64,000 bases of DNA from JBMOGA01 sp049318625 (GTDB taxonomy: Bacteria > Pseudomonadota > Alphaproteobacteria > Rhizobiales > Hyphomicrobiaceae), in contig JBMOGA010000009.1 of assembly GCA_049318625.1 (NCBI GenBank), forward strand, positions 39,286 to 103,285. The letters are read 5' to 3'. Both the position numbers and the translations under genes were made by a program. The notes below the pieces were generated by a model. That model saw only the letters and a list, made by a program, of their open reading frames with translations, did no database searches and was not told where the DNA came from. Every line of letters begins with the position of its first letter. Position 1 is the first letter of the stretch. This document shows, in pieces, positions 8,020 to 16,204 of the stretch.

Positions 8020-9834
8020 CTATTCGGCGGCCAGAGCCTCGGACTGGGCACCGAACTGCAGTTCGGCCAGCCGTGCGTAGAGGCCGCGCTTGCGCAACAG
8101 CTCGGCGTGGGTTCCCTGTTCGACGATGCGTCCCTCGTCCAGCACGACGATCCGGTCGACCTTCTGAATGGTGGCCAGGCGGTGGGCGATGACGAGGGTC
8201 GTGCGGCCGCGCATCACGCCTTCGAGCGCGGTCTGCACCTCGCGCTCGCTCTCGGCGTCGAGCGCGCTGGTGGCCTCGTCGAGCAGCAGGATGGGAGCGT
8301 CGCGAAGAATGGCCCGCGCGATGGCGATGCGCTGGCGCTGGCCCCCCGACAACGTGACGCCGCGCTCGCCGAGGCGGGTCTCGTAGCCGGCCGGCAGCGC
8401 ACGGATGAAGCCATCGGCCTGGGCGGCGACGGCGGCGCGCGCGACATCGGCGTCGGAGGCGCCGGGGGAGCCGTAGCGAATGTTCTCGGTTACGGTATCC
8501 GCGAACAGGGCGACTTCCTGCGGCACCAGCGCCATACGGCTGCGCAGTGCGGCAAGATCGGCCGTCTCGACCGGGACATCGTCGACCAGGATGCGGCCCG
8601 ACGTCGGATCGTAGAGACGCAGGAGCAGGTTGAAAATCGTCGATTTTCCAGCCCCCGATGGGCCGACCAGGGCCACCGTCTCGCCGGGCCGGACCGTGAG
8701 ATCGATGTTGTTGACGGCCGCGGTTTCGGGCCGCTGGGGATAGCAGAAGCGCACGGTCTCGAACGCGATTGCGCCGCGCGCCGGGGTCGGCATGGGGGTC
8801 GGGTTCGGCGGTGACTTGATTTCCGGCTCGACCGCCAGCAGCTCGGTCAGGCGTTCGGCGGCGCCGGCGGCCTGAGAGACCTCGCCCCACACCTCAGAGA
8901 GTTCCGCCAGCGCACCAGCGGCGAACACGGCGTAGAGAATGAACTGACTCAACGTGCCGCCCGTCATCTCGCCGGCAACGACGCGATTGGCGCCGTACCA
9001 CAGGATGGTGACGACGGAGGCGACCGTCAGGAACATGGCAAGGCCGGTCAGGCCGGCACGCGCCGACAGACGATCACGGGCCGCCGTGAACGAGCGCTCG
9101 ACGGCGGCTGAGAAGCGGTTGGCGACGACGCCCTCGTGAGCGAACGCCTGCATGGTGCGCACCGCCGACAGGTTCTCGGCAGCATAGGCGGACGCCTCGG
9201 CGAGGGTGTCCTGGGCTTTGCGCGAGAGCTTGCGGACGAAGCGGCCATAAGCGATGAGCGGCAGCACGATCAGCGGGATCGCGCCGAGCACGAGCACCGA
9301 AAGCTTGGCGCTGGTGATGAACATGAGGCTCATGGCGCCGATCAGCATGATCACGTTGCGCAGCGCCTGACTGATGGTCGAGCCGGCCACCGACTTGAGC
9401 TGGGTCGTGTCGGCGGTCAGCCGGCTCATCACCTCGCCGGAGTGGGTCTTCTCGAAGAAGGCCGGACCGAGGGTCGCCAGGTGACGGAAGACGTCGGCCC
9501 GCAGGTCCGAGACCACGCGCTCGCCGAGGTAGTTCACCAGGTAGAACCGGCTCGCACCGGCAACCGCGAGGACGAAACCGACCAGGATCAGCATCAAGAA
9601 GTAGTTGCCGATGAAGGCGCCATTGCCGGCCGTGAAGCCGATGTCGATCATCCGGCGGATCGCGATGGGGACGCTCAACATGGCGAGGGCGGATACGACG
9701 AGCGCGATGCCAGCCAGCGCCAGGGTGCCCGGCTGCCGCAGCAGGTAGGGCTTCAGGGCCATCAGCGGCTTCAGCGACCGCTTGGGTCGCGCCGAAGTCT
9801 CGTCCTCGCGGGGGTCTGCTACTCGAACGGTCAC
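8020..9834 (-). CDS. ABC transporter, fused permease/ATPase (exporter, MsbA-like)
   Basis: The 604-residue half-transporter has an N-terminal six-helix membrane domain (about 25-310) and a C-terminal ATPase (about 355-595). The ATPase shows Walker A GPSGAGKSTIF, the signature LSGGQRQRIAIARAI, Walker B ILLLDEATSALD and the H-loop IAHRLAT. This layout is that of type IV exporters such as MsbA, which flip lipids or drugs as homodimers. A GTG at 9834 is taken as the start because AGAGGA lies five bases before it; the longer frame to 9942 runs into arginine-rich non-coding sequence. The substrate is unknown. It is divergent from rpmE. Confidence 0.88.
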   Translation of the reverse strand: MTVRVADPREDETSARPKRSLKPLMALKPYLLRQPGTLALAGIALVVSALAMLSVPIAIRRMIDIGFTAGNGAFIGNYFLMLILVGFVLAVAGASRFYLVNYLGERVVSDLRADVFRHLATLGPAFFEKTHSGEVMSRLTADTTQLKSVAGSTISQALRNVIMLIGAMSLMFITSAKLSVLVLGAIPLIVLPLIAYGRFVRKLSRKAQDTLAEASAYAAENLSAVRTMQAFAHEGVVANRFSAAVERSFTAARDRLSARAGLTGLAMFLTVASVVTILWYGANRVVAGEMTGGTLSQFILYAVFAAGALAELSEVWGEVSQAAGAAERLTELLAVEPEIKSPPNPTPMPTPARGAIAFETVRFCYPQRPETAAVNNIDLTVRPGETVALVGPSGAGKSTIFNLLLRLYDPTSGRILVDDVPVETADLAALRSRMALVPQEVALFADTVTENIRYGSPGASDADVARAAVAAQADGFIRALPAGYETRLGERGVTLSGGQRQRIAIARAILRDAPILLLDEATSALDAESEREVQTALEGVMRGRTTLVIAHRLATIQKVDRIVVLDEGRIVEQGTHAELLRKRGLYARLAELQFGAQSEALAAE

Positions 9835-9954
9835 TTTGATCCTCTGGGGCAGCGCGTCTCGCTGCCGCTGCACAATATCGCGTCGGCCCCGACTGTGCAT
9901 GCCCGCGTGACGGGCGCAAGGGGCCGGGACAAACCGGGACAATCGGGAGCCCGC

Positions 9955-9983
9955 TTGTTTCGCATCGCGGCCTCAGGTATAGA
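9955..9983 (+). promoter_or_regulatory. Candidate sigma70 promoter of rpmE
   Basis: TTGTTT (9955-9960), a 17-base spacer and TATAGA (9978-9983) form a good housekeeping promoter pointing at rpmE, with a predicted start near 9990. Confidence 0.55.
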
Positions 9984-9984
9984 A

Positions 9985-10019
9985 GCGCCTTCGATTTTCA
10001 AACCGACATCCGAAGGCGC
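9985..10019 (+). promoter_or_regulatory. Inverted repeat in rpmE leader
   Basis: A perfect 9-bp inverted repeat (9985-9993 and 10011-10019) with a 17-base centre lies between the rpmE promoter and its start codon. If transcripts begin at or before 9985 it would form a leader hairpin; if they begin near 9990 it is more likely an operator. L31 autoregulatory leaders are known in other phyla. Confidence 0.45.
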
Positions 10020-10071
10020 GAGGTTGCCCCCTGGCCGCTCAGGGCTTGTCGCCGGCACTTGCGAGGACGCC

Positions 10072-10296
10072 ATGAAGAAAGACGCTGATTTCCATCCCGA
10101 CTACCACCAGATCAAGGTGGTGATGACCGATGGCACCGAGTTCACCACCTACTCGACCTACGGCGCACCGGGCGACACGCTGTCGTTGGACATCGATCCG
10201 ACCACGCATCCGGCCTGGACCGGCGGCGATGCCAAGCTGACCGACCGCAGCGGCCGCCTGTCGCGGTTCAAGAAGCGGTTCGAAGGCCTCTTCTAG
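10072..10296 (+). CDS. rpmE: 50S ribosomal protein L31
   Basis: The 74-residue protein is ribosomal protein L31 of the large subunit (MKKDADFHPDYHQIK at the start and FKKRFEGLF at the end). It lacks the CxxC zinc-binding cysteines, so it is the cysteine-free form usual in alphaproteobacteria. The ATG at 10072 follows a GAGGA. A promoter with an inverted repeat lies upstream and a strong terminator follows, so the gene is transcribed alone. The gene sits in a conserved neighbourhood between an ABC exporter and rcdA. Confidence 0.95.
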   Translation: MKKDADFHPDYHQIKVVMTDGTEFTTYSTYGAPGDTLSLDIDPTTHPAWTGGDAKLTDRSGRLSRFKKRFEGLF

Positions 10297-10335
10297 GGCC
10301 GGGCTTCAACTGCCCACGCGATTGCAACGCAGAAG

Positions 10336-10369
10336 CCCCGCGGCGGAGATGGTCCGCGCGGGGTTTTTT
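10336..10369 (+). terminator. Rho-independent terminator of rpmE
   Basis: A GC-rich stem of about 11 bp with one bulged G (arms 10336-10347 and 10353-10363) is followed by six T residues at 10364-10369, 40 bases after the rpmE stop. Confidence 0.92.
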
Positions 10370-10385
10370 GGCATGTGCGACAGGG

Positions 10386-10937
10386 TCAGGATTTCGTGGC
10401 GGCCGAGGCGAACGCCGAGCTCACGCGATCGAGCTGAGCGGCCACCGGGTTGCGCGCGAGGTCCGGCTGTTGGTTGGCGCTGCGCGTCAACACCTGATCC
10501 AGCTGGAGCACGCGGTCGGTGAGCTGTAAGCTCTCCTGGATCAAGGCCCGCAGACCTTCGGGCAGCTCGGCGAAACGGCTGATCTGATCCGGCCGGCCCG
10601 AGGTGCGCAGCTTGATGCGCATGCCCTTGGCGATCGCCTCCTCCTCGGAGATCTCGCCCTCGTTGAGGGCGCGCCGCACGAGCAGCCACGACGCAAGCTC
10701 CAGCAGCCGGGTGGTCAGCCGCATGCTTTCGGTTGCGTAGATGACGGAGACCTGAGGCGGCAATTGCTTGGCCGCCCGCCGTCCATCGCCGTCGAGATAA
10801 GCCGCCGACCGTTCGACGAGCGCCATGCCGTCGCGGAAGATGGCTGTGAAATGCTCAGAGGATCCGAGCTTGCGCGCGAATGACACGGTGACCGTCTGGC
10901 CGCCGGCATCACCTTGCGAGTTGGACGTTTTTGACAT
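10386..10937 (-). CDS. rcdA: DUF1465 family protein, RcdA-type regulator of CtrA degradation
   Basis: The 183-residue, mainly helical protein matches DUF1465, the family of Caulobacter RcdA. Conserved-looking stretches are SSEHFTAIFRDGMALVERSA, YATESMRLTTRLLELASWLL and the basic segment LRTSGRPDQISRFAELP. In Caulobacter RcdA is an adaptor that, with CpdR and PopA, delivers the cell-cycle master regulator CtrA to the ClpXP protease. A cpdR homologue lies 12 kb away in this window. The assignment is by family; whether it acts on CtrA here is inferred. It is convergent with rpmE and faces its terminator. Confidence 0.75.
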   Translation of the reverse strand: MSKTSNSQGDAGGQTVTVSFARKLGSSEHFTAIFRDGMALVERSAAYLDGDGRRAAKQLPPQVSVIYATESMRLTTRLLELASWLLVRRALNEGEISEEEAIAKGMRIKLRTSGRPDQISRFAELPEGLRALIQESLQLTDRVLQLDQVLTRSANQQPDLARNPVAAQLDRVSSAFASAATKS

Positions 10938-11083
10938 GTTTCACCCTGACACACACAGCTACGATCCGTGGATGGTCCCGGCCAAGGTGCCATCCGGCGG
11001 TTAACGAGTTGCCTCACAATAGGAGCAATTTGAGGCGGCCGGCAAACAACTCGCAACAAACGATCATGCAAGAACCGTGCATG

Positions 11084-11110
11084 AAAAAAGAGCCGCTTTC
11101 GAAGCGGCTC
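11084..11110 (-). terminator. Rho-independent terminator on minus strand
   Basis: A perfect 9-bp stem with a 3-nt loop (11090-11110) is followed, reading on the minus strand, by six T residues (11089-11084). It lies downstream of the DUF1192 gene and upstream of rcdA, so rcdA probably has its own promoter in 10938-11083. I see no clear promoter or CtrA-type site there. Confidence 0.88.
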
Positions 11111-11232
11111 TCCAAGTCGACAGATGGGGCGTCGTAGCGCGTGGCCATCGCCCCGCGCGCTCTGGTGTTTACGACGACGGCAGAGTGTCCGAACATGCCT
11201 AACGACCCCTTAATCCGATCCGGCGCGCGCGA

Positions 11233-11421
11233 TCACTTGCGGAACAGCGCATCGGCGGCCGATTTGCGGGCCGCCTTGGTCGCCAGTTCGTCATTGGTGC
11301 GGGCGATTTCGGCCTGGAGCGCGGTGATGCGCGCCGCGAGGTCCTCGACCGACAATGCGGTGAGGTCGTCGCCGACGGTGATGGTGCGCGCCGGTCGCGG
11401 GCGTGCCTCGTCCCAATCCAT
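11233..11421 (-). CDS. DUF1192 domain protein
   Basis: This small protein of 62 residues matches DUF1192, short acidic-then-helical proteins found next to rcdA/rpmE in Rhizobiales. It shows LTALSVEDLAARITALQAEI followed by a basic C-terminus ending ADALFRK. One amphipathic helix, probably a coiled coil, spans about residues 24-50. The ATG at 11421 has GGAGG just upstream; the longer open frame beyond it lacks family likeness. Function is unknown. It is divergent from the quinone oxidoreductase and has a terminator about 120 bases after its stop. Confidence 0.8.
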   Translation of the reverse strand: MDWDEARPRPARTITVGDDLTALSVEDLAARITALQAEIARTNDELATKAARKSAADALFRK

Positions 11422-11486
11422 GACGCCTCCCCTTGTGCCCGGCGCGGGCGTTGGGCAACTGTCGTGCCCCAACCTCTGAGGCACCC

Positions 11487-12485
11487 ATGAGCAACGTCCC
11501 CGATACGATGACCGCCATCCTGATCGACGGCAAGGGGGGACCGGAGGTGCTGGTCGCACGGCGTGTACCTGTGCCGAAACCGGCTGACGGGGCCGTTCTG
11601 GTGAAGGTGGCGGCGGCCGGGGTGAACAGGCCGGACGTGCTGCAGCGCAAGGGGCTCTATCCGGCGCCGAAAGGGCACTCCGAGATTCCGGGGCTCGAGA
11701 TCGCCGGCGCGGTCGTCGCGGTCGGCGCCGGGGCGACCCGGTTCAAGGTCGGCGATCGTGTGATGGCGCTCGTCAACGGCGGCGGCTATGCCGAGTATTG
11801 CGCGGTCGAGGAAGTGCAGGCGCTGCCGGTGCCGGGGCGGCTCGGCCTCGTCGAAGCCGGCGGTATGCCCGAGACGTTCTTCACCGTCTGGCACAACGTG
11901 TTCGCGCGCGGCGGGCTCAAGGGCGTTGACTGGCTGCTGGTTCACGGTGGCACGAGCGGCATCGGCGTCACCGCCATCCAGCTCGCCAAGGCGTTCGGCG
12001 CGCACGTGATCGCAACGGCGGGCTCGGCCGAGAAATGCGCGGCGTGCGTGGCGCTCGGCGCCGACCGTGCGGTCAACTACCAGACCGAGGATTTTGTCGA
12101 GGCGGTCAAGACGGCGACCGCCGGCAAAGGCTGCAACGTCATTCTCGACATGGTCGGGGGCGACTATGTCGACCGCAACATCCGCTCGGCCGCCGACGAC
12201 GGCCGGATCGTCAATATCGCCTACCAGAAGGGCAGTCAGGTGACTGTCGATCTGATGCGTGTGATGCTGAAGCGCCTGACGCTGACCGGCTCGACGCTCC
12301 GCATCCGTCCGAGCGCCGTCAAGGGCGAGATCGCGCGGGCGCTCGAGGCGCACGTCCTGCCGCTGCTCGCCGACGGGCGCATCAAGGTGCCGGTCGATTC
12401 GACGTTCGCGCTGGCCGACGCGGCGTCGGCGCACGCGCGCATGGAGGCCGGGCATCACATCGGCAAGATCGTCCTGACGGTCTGA
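11487..12485 (+). CDS. NAD(P)H quinone oxidoreductase, PIG3/zeta-crystallin-like
   Basis: The 332-residue zinc-free medium-chain dehydrogenase reduces quinones or enones with NADPH. It shows the N-terminal GroES-like fold (KVAAAGVNRPDVLQRKGLYP, about 35-55), the nucleotide motif HGGTSGIGVTAIQLAKAFGA (about 155-174) and IRPSAVKGEIARAL near the end, all typical of the PIG3 type (TIGR02824). ATG 11487 has GAGG upstream. It is divergent from DUF1192 and convergent with the SpoU methyltransferase. Confidence 0.88.
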   Translation: MSNVPDTMTAILIDGKGGPEVLVARRVPVPKPADGAVLVKVAAAGVNRPDVLQRKGLYPAPKGHSEIPGLEIAGAVVAVGAGATRFKVGDRVMALVNGGGYAEYCAVEEVQALPVPGRLGLVEAGGMPETFFTVWHNVFARGGLKGVDWLLVHGGTSGIGVTAIQLAKAFGAHVIATAGSAEKCAACVALGADRAVNYQTEDFVEAVKTATAGKGCNVILDMVGGDYVDRNIRSAADDGRIVNIAYQKGSQVTVDLMRVMLKRLTLTGSTLRIRPSAVKGEIARALEAHVLPLLADGRIKVPVDSTFALADAASAHARMEAGHHIGKIVLTV

Positions 12486-12498
12486 CCGGGCTGTGCAG

Positions 12499-13371
12499 TT
12501 ACCGGCGCCCGCGTGCCGGCGCCGGACGAGGTTCGATCGGCGCGCCCCGCAGAAGTGCGTGGATCAGGATGCCGGCCGTCACCGACACGTTGAGAGACTG
12601 GACGCGGCCCGATCCCGGCAGGCTGACCACGGTGGCGCAGGCCTTCAGCGTTGCGCGCGGCAGCCCCTGTTCTTCGTTGCCGAGCACGACGAGGGCGGGC
12701 CGGTTCGAGAACGCCGGGTCGGCGGTGATCTGCTCCAGCGGTCGCGCGCCTTCCAGCGCCGTGCCGATCACATTGTGGCTGGTGCGCATGGCGGCCAGGA
12801 AGACCGGCAGGTTGTGGGCGCGCAGCACATCGACGTAGGCGAGACCGCCGCGGGCGATGCGGAAGCTCGCGTCGGAGATCGCTGCCTGCTCGGGGTGGTC
12901 CGAAATGACGATGCGGCGCAGGCCGAAGAAGGCGGCGGTGCGGGTGATGGCGCCGATGTTCTGCGGATTGCCGACACCATCGAGCACCAGCAGCGGCTCG
13001 CCGGTGCGCGACAAGTCTTCGGGCCGGGCCTCGTTGATGCGGCGCGGTTCGGCCAGCGCGACGATGCCGCCGTGCATTGCGGTTCCGGCAATGCGCTCGA
13101 GTTCTTCGGGTCCGACCTCGCGGTAGGGTCGGCGGGCGGCCGCGAGCACCGACAGGAAGGGCTCGGCGTCGGGCGCCATCTCGGGCGTGAAGAACAGCCG
13201 GTGGACGCGATTGCGGTGGGTGTCGAACAGGGCCGTGACGGCCGGCAGACCGGCGATGCGGTCGAGATCGCGCTCGGCGATCGCGGCCGACCTGGGCGAG
13301 CGCCCGGTGCCGGGATCGCGGGGCGGCGGTCGGCGCCGGGACTTGTCGGGCGGGAACGGGCGGCGGGCCAT
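12499..13371 (-). CDS. TrmH/SpoU-family RNA 2'-O-methyltransferase
   Basis: The 290-residue protein is a SPOUT methyltransferase that probably methylates rRNA or tRNA ribose. The C-terminal trefoil-knot domain has LVLDGVGNPQNIGAITRTAA, LVVLGNEEQGLPRATL and the closing motif LPGSGRVQSLNVSVTAGI. The N-terminal part (about 20-100) looks like a SpoU substrate-binding domain after a basic tail of about 30 residues. Its ATG (13371) overlaps the stop of the upstream methyltransferase by the ATGA arrangement, so the two are co-translated. The exact target base is not known. Confidence 0.85.
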   Translation of the reverse strand: MARRPFPPDKSRRRPPPRDPGTGRSPRSAAIAERDLDRIAGLPAVTALFDTHRNRVHRLFFTPEMAPDAEPFLSVLAAARRPYREVGPEELERIAGTAMHGGIVALAEPRRINEARPEDLSRTGEPLLVLDGVGNPQNIGAITRTAAFFGLRRIVISDHPEQAAISDASFRIARGGLAYVDVLRAHNLPVFLAAMRTSHNVIGTALEGARPLEQITADPAFSNRPALVVLGNEEQGLPRATLKACATVVSLPGSGRVQSLNVSVTAGILIHALLRGAPIEPRPAPARGRR

Positions 13372-14270
13372 CAGAGCTTCACCCAGGTCAACTCGTGCTT
13401 GTTGGCATGCAAATGCATGAGACGGGAGCCTGGAATAGCGCGGAAGCGGTCGATCGTCTCGAAATCCGTCTCGCCCTGGAACTTGACGGAGCAGACGAAG
13501 CGACGCGCCTTGCCGGCCGCGAGCCAGCGCTCGACCAGGGCGAACAGCCGAGCCGGATAGCAGATGACGTCCGAGAACAGCCAGTCGACGGCGTCCGCAG
13601 TTCGGGGGTCGACACCGAAGGCGCTCTCCAGGCGGTGGGATACGCCCGGCATGGCCGCGACCGCAGGGTCGAGCGGGGCCTTGTCGTAGCTGGTCACCTT
13701 GGCACCGAGGGAGGCCAGCACCCACGTCCACCCTCCGGGGCTCGCGCCGAGGTCGAGGCAGGTGTCGCCGGGTGCCGGCTTGATGCCGAGCAGCGTGAAC
13801 GCCTCCCAGAGCTTCAGATAGGCTCGGCTCGGTGGCGCGTCGCGATCCTCGACGAAGCGGGCTTCGCCGTTGGGAAAGGGGCTCGTGCACTGTGGCGCGG
13901 CCAGCATGAGATCGGGGGCCGGCAGCGTCCAGGAACCAAGCGCGGCCTTGGGCGGTTCGGCGCCGAAAACGAGCGGCTTGGCGGAGACCTTGGGCAACTG
14001 GTCCTGGATCAGCGCGGCGCGGCGGTGATGGTCGCAACTGTAGAGGGCCCAGTTGCGCTGGATGGCCTTCAGCTTGCGGACGCCGTCGCCGATCGACGAG
14101 ATCGGGATCTCGACAGGATCGTGCCAGGTGTTCGCGGCCCATGCGACCGGTGGACCGCCGGCATCTGCCAGAATCAGCCGGCCATGGCTGGTCCGGGCGC
14201 GCTGGCCAAGCTCCGTCCACAGTTCGGCCTCGAAACCTTCAGGCGCCAGATAGGCGATGCGTGCGGACAT
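13371..14270 (-). CDS. FtsJ/RlmM-like rRNA 2'-O-methyltransferase
   Basis: The 299-residue protein combines a THUMP-like N-terminal region (about 1-90) with a Rossmann methyltransferase of the FtsJ/RrmJ type. The SAM motif is CLDLGASPGGWTWVLASLGA (about 185-205). DWLFSDVICYPARL and SVKFQGETDFETIDRF follow. The arrangement resembles RlmM, which methylates C2498 of 23S rRNA in E. coli; the function is inferred. The ATG at 14270 begins MSARIAYLAPEGFE, the conserved start. It is the first gene of a pair with the SpoU methyltransferase. Confidence 0.8.
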   Translation of the reverse strand: MSARIAYLAPEGFEAELWTELGQRARTSHGRLILADAGGPPVAWAANTWHDPVEIPISSIGDGVRKLKAIQRNWALYSCDHHRRAALIQDQLPKVSAKPLVFGAEPPKAALGSWTLPAPDLMLAAPQCTSPFPNGEARFVEDRDAPPSRAYLKLWEAFTLLGIKPAPGDTCLDLGASPGGWTWVLASLGAKVTSYDKAPLDPAVAAMPGVSHRLESAFGVDPRTADAVDWLFSDVICYPARLFALVERWLAAGKARRFVCSVKFQGETDFETIDRFRAIPGSRLMHLHANKHELTWVKL

Positions 14271-14343
14271 GGTCAGACGCGCTCCGCCGCCCGACACGGC
14301 ACGAGACACCCGACAATCGCCAGCGGCACGACGGCCGTCTCGC

Positions 14344-16155
14344 TCACAACGGTGCCGTCTGGGTATCGAGCCAGGTGCGGTCGGCCTTCTCGAGTTCGGG
14401 GCCGATCACCGAACGTACCCGGGCGTGATAGGAGTCGATCCAGCGGCGCTCGTCGTCGGTCAGAAGGTCCGTTGCGACGAGCCGGCAGTCGATGGGGGCG
14501 AGGGTCAGCGTCTCGAAGCACATGATCTCCCGATCGCCACCGGGCGGCATGTGGGCCGGCGTCACCAGCACCAGATTCTCGATGCGGATGCCGTAGGCAC
14601 CTTCCTTGTAGTAGCCGGGCTCGTTGGAGAGGATCATACCCGGCTCCAGCGTGGCCAGGCCGCGCCGAGATATGGAAGCCGGTCCTTCGTGGACGGACAG
14701 ATAGCTGCCGACGCCGTGGCCGGTGCCATGATCATAATCGAGCCCGCGTTCCCACAAAGCCCGGCGTGCCAGCGGGTCGAGGTCGATGCCGCGCGTGCCC
14801 TTGGGAAATCGTGCGGTCGCGATGGCGATGTGCCCCTTGAGCACGAGCGTGAAGCGTTCACGCATTTCCGAAGTCGGCTTGCCGATCGCGACCGTGCGCG
14901 TGATATCGGTTGTTCCGTCCTGATACTGACCACCGGAGTCGATCAGAAACAGCTCGCCCGGTTGCAGCTTGCGATTGGTCGCGGTGGTGACGCGGTAATG
15001 GACGATCGCGCCATTCGGTCCGGAGCCTGCAATCGTGTCGAAACTGATTTCTCGGAGCTTTTTCGTCTCTGAGCGGAATTCTTCCAGTTTGCGCGCGGCG
15101 GCGATTTCGTCGACGTTGCCGCTCGTCACCTGGCGATCGAGCCAGGCCAGGAAGCGCACCATCGCCGCGCCATCGCGTACGTGAGCGGCGCGGCTGCCGG
15201 CGATCTCGACGTCGTTCTTGCGCGCCTTCGGCAAAATGACCGGATCGGCGGCCCGTGCCACAACCTTCGGGCCGAGGCGGCGGGCAAACCACCACGCGGC
15301 GGTGTCCGGGTCGACGCGCACGCGTTTGCCGGCGGCCTTCAATTCGGCGAGCTGGGTTGCCAAGGTCGCCGGATCGGCGATTTTCGCGAGCTTCTGCAGA
15401 TGTGCCTTGGCGTCGCCGACGATTCGTCCGGGTGCCAGGAATATCTCTGGCTTCCCGGTCGCCGGCACGATCGCGAAGCAGAGCACGAGCGGGGTATGGG
15501 GGACGTCCGTGCCGCGGATGTTGAACAGCCAGGCGATCGAGTCCGGCAGAGTCAGAATGGCCGCGTCTTGGCCGTCGGCCAGCAGCGTTTTCTGAATCCG
15601 GCCAATCTTCTCGGCAGCGGGCATGCCGGCGAGGTGGTCGGGGTGTGGCTCGATGGCACCGGCAGGCGGCGCCGGACGCGCCTTGCCCCAGATCTGGTCG
15701 ACGAGATTGCGCCCGACCGGTTTGAGGAGCAGCGCCTTGGCGGACAGCGCCTCTTTCAGGCGCTCGACCTCCGCGACGGTGTGGAGCCAGGGATCGAAAC
15801 CGACCGCGGCTCCCTTCGCGAGGCGGCCCGTCAGCCAGTCGGACAGCTTGGCGGCGGGGACCTGGAGGATCTCCAGAACGGACGTGTCGACCTGCGCCTT
15901 CGCCTGCACCACGTAGCGGCCGTCGACGAACAGCGCCGCCGCGGTCCGTCCGATGGCGGCAAAGCCAGCCGAGCCGGTAAAACCCGTCAGCCACGGCAGC
16001 CGCTCCGCCGACCTCGACACGTACTCGCCCTGGTGCGCATCGGCGCGGGGGACGATGAAGGCGTCGAGGTCGAGTTCACGCATGACGGCGCGCAGCATCT
16101 TGATGCGCGCGACGCCGGCGCCGGTTTCTGCGGGAGGGTCGAACGTCTGGAACAT
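14344..16155 (-). CDS. Xaa-Pro aminopeptidase (M24B, aminopeptidase P)
   Basis: The 603-residue metalloprotease removes an N-terminal residue preceding proline. It has the three-domain layout of eukaryotic-type aminopeptidase P: two creatinase-like domains (about 1-320) and a C-terminal pita-bread domain. Metal ligands are visible in FLIDSGGQYQDGTTDITRTV (two Asp), TGHGVGSYLSVHEGP (His), ILSNEPGYY and the late IENLVLV segment. It starts at ATG 16155, 49 bases from the pyk stop, and reads in the same direction as pyk. Confidence 0.93.
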   Translation of the reverse strand: MFQTFDPPAETGAGVARIKMLRAVMRELDLDAFIVPRADAHQGEYVSRSAERLPWLTGFTGSAGFAAIGRTAAALFVDGRYVVQAKAQVDTSVLEILQVPAAKLSDWLTGRLAKGAAVGFDPWLHTVAEVERLKEALSAKALLLKPVGRNLVDQIWGKARPAPPAGAIEPHPDHLAGMPAAEKIGRIQKTLLADGQDAAILTLPDSIAWLFNIRGTDVPHTPLVLCFAIVPATGKPEIFLAPGRIVGDAKAHLQKLAKIADPATLATQLAELKAAGKRVRVDPDTAAWWFARRLGPKVVARAADPVILPKARKNDVEIAGSRAAHVRDGAAMVRFLAWLDRQVTSGNVDEIAAARKLEEFRSETKKLREISFDTIAGSGPNGAIVHYRVTTATNRKLQPGELFLIDSGGQYQDGTTDITRTVAIGKPTSEMRERFTLVLKGHIAIATARFPKGTRGIDLDPLARRALWERGLDYDHGTGHGVGSYLSVHEGPASISRRGLATLEPGMILSNEPGYYKEGAYGIRIENLVLVTPAHMPPGGDREIMCFETLTLAPIDCRLVATDLLTDDERRWIDSYHARVRSVIGPELEKADRTWLDTQTAPL

Positions 16156-16204
16156 CTATGTCTCTCGTACCTCTTCCCCGTGCGGGGACCGAGGGCACAC
16201 CGTC

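Noticed and set aside
12499..14220. Single 573-codon frame suggesting a fused methyltransferase
   Set aside because: The part upstream of 13371 is a shadow of the RlmM-like gene in another frame. The real SpoU gene starts at 13371 with an ATGA overlap.
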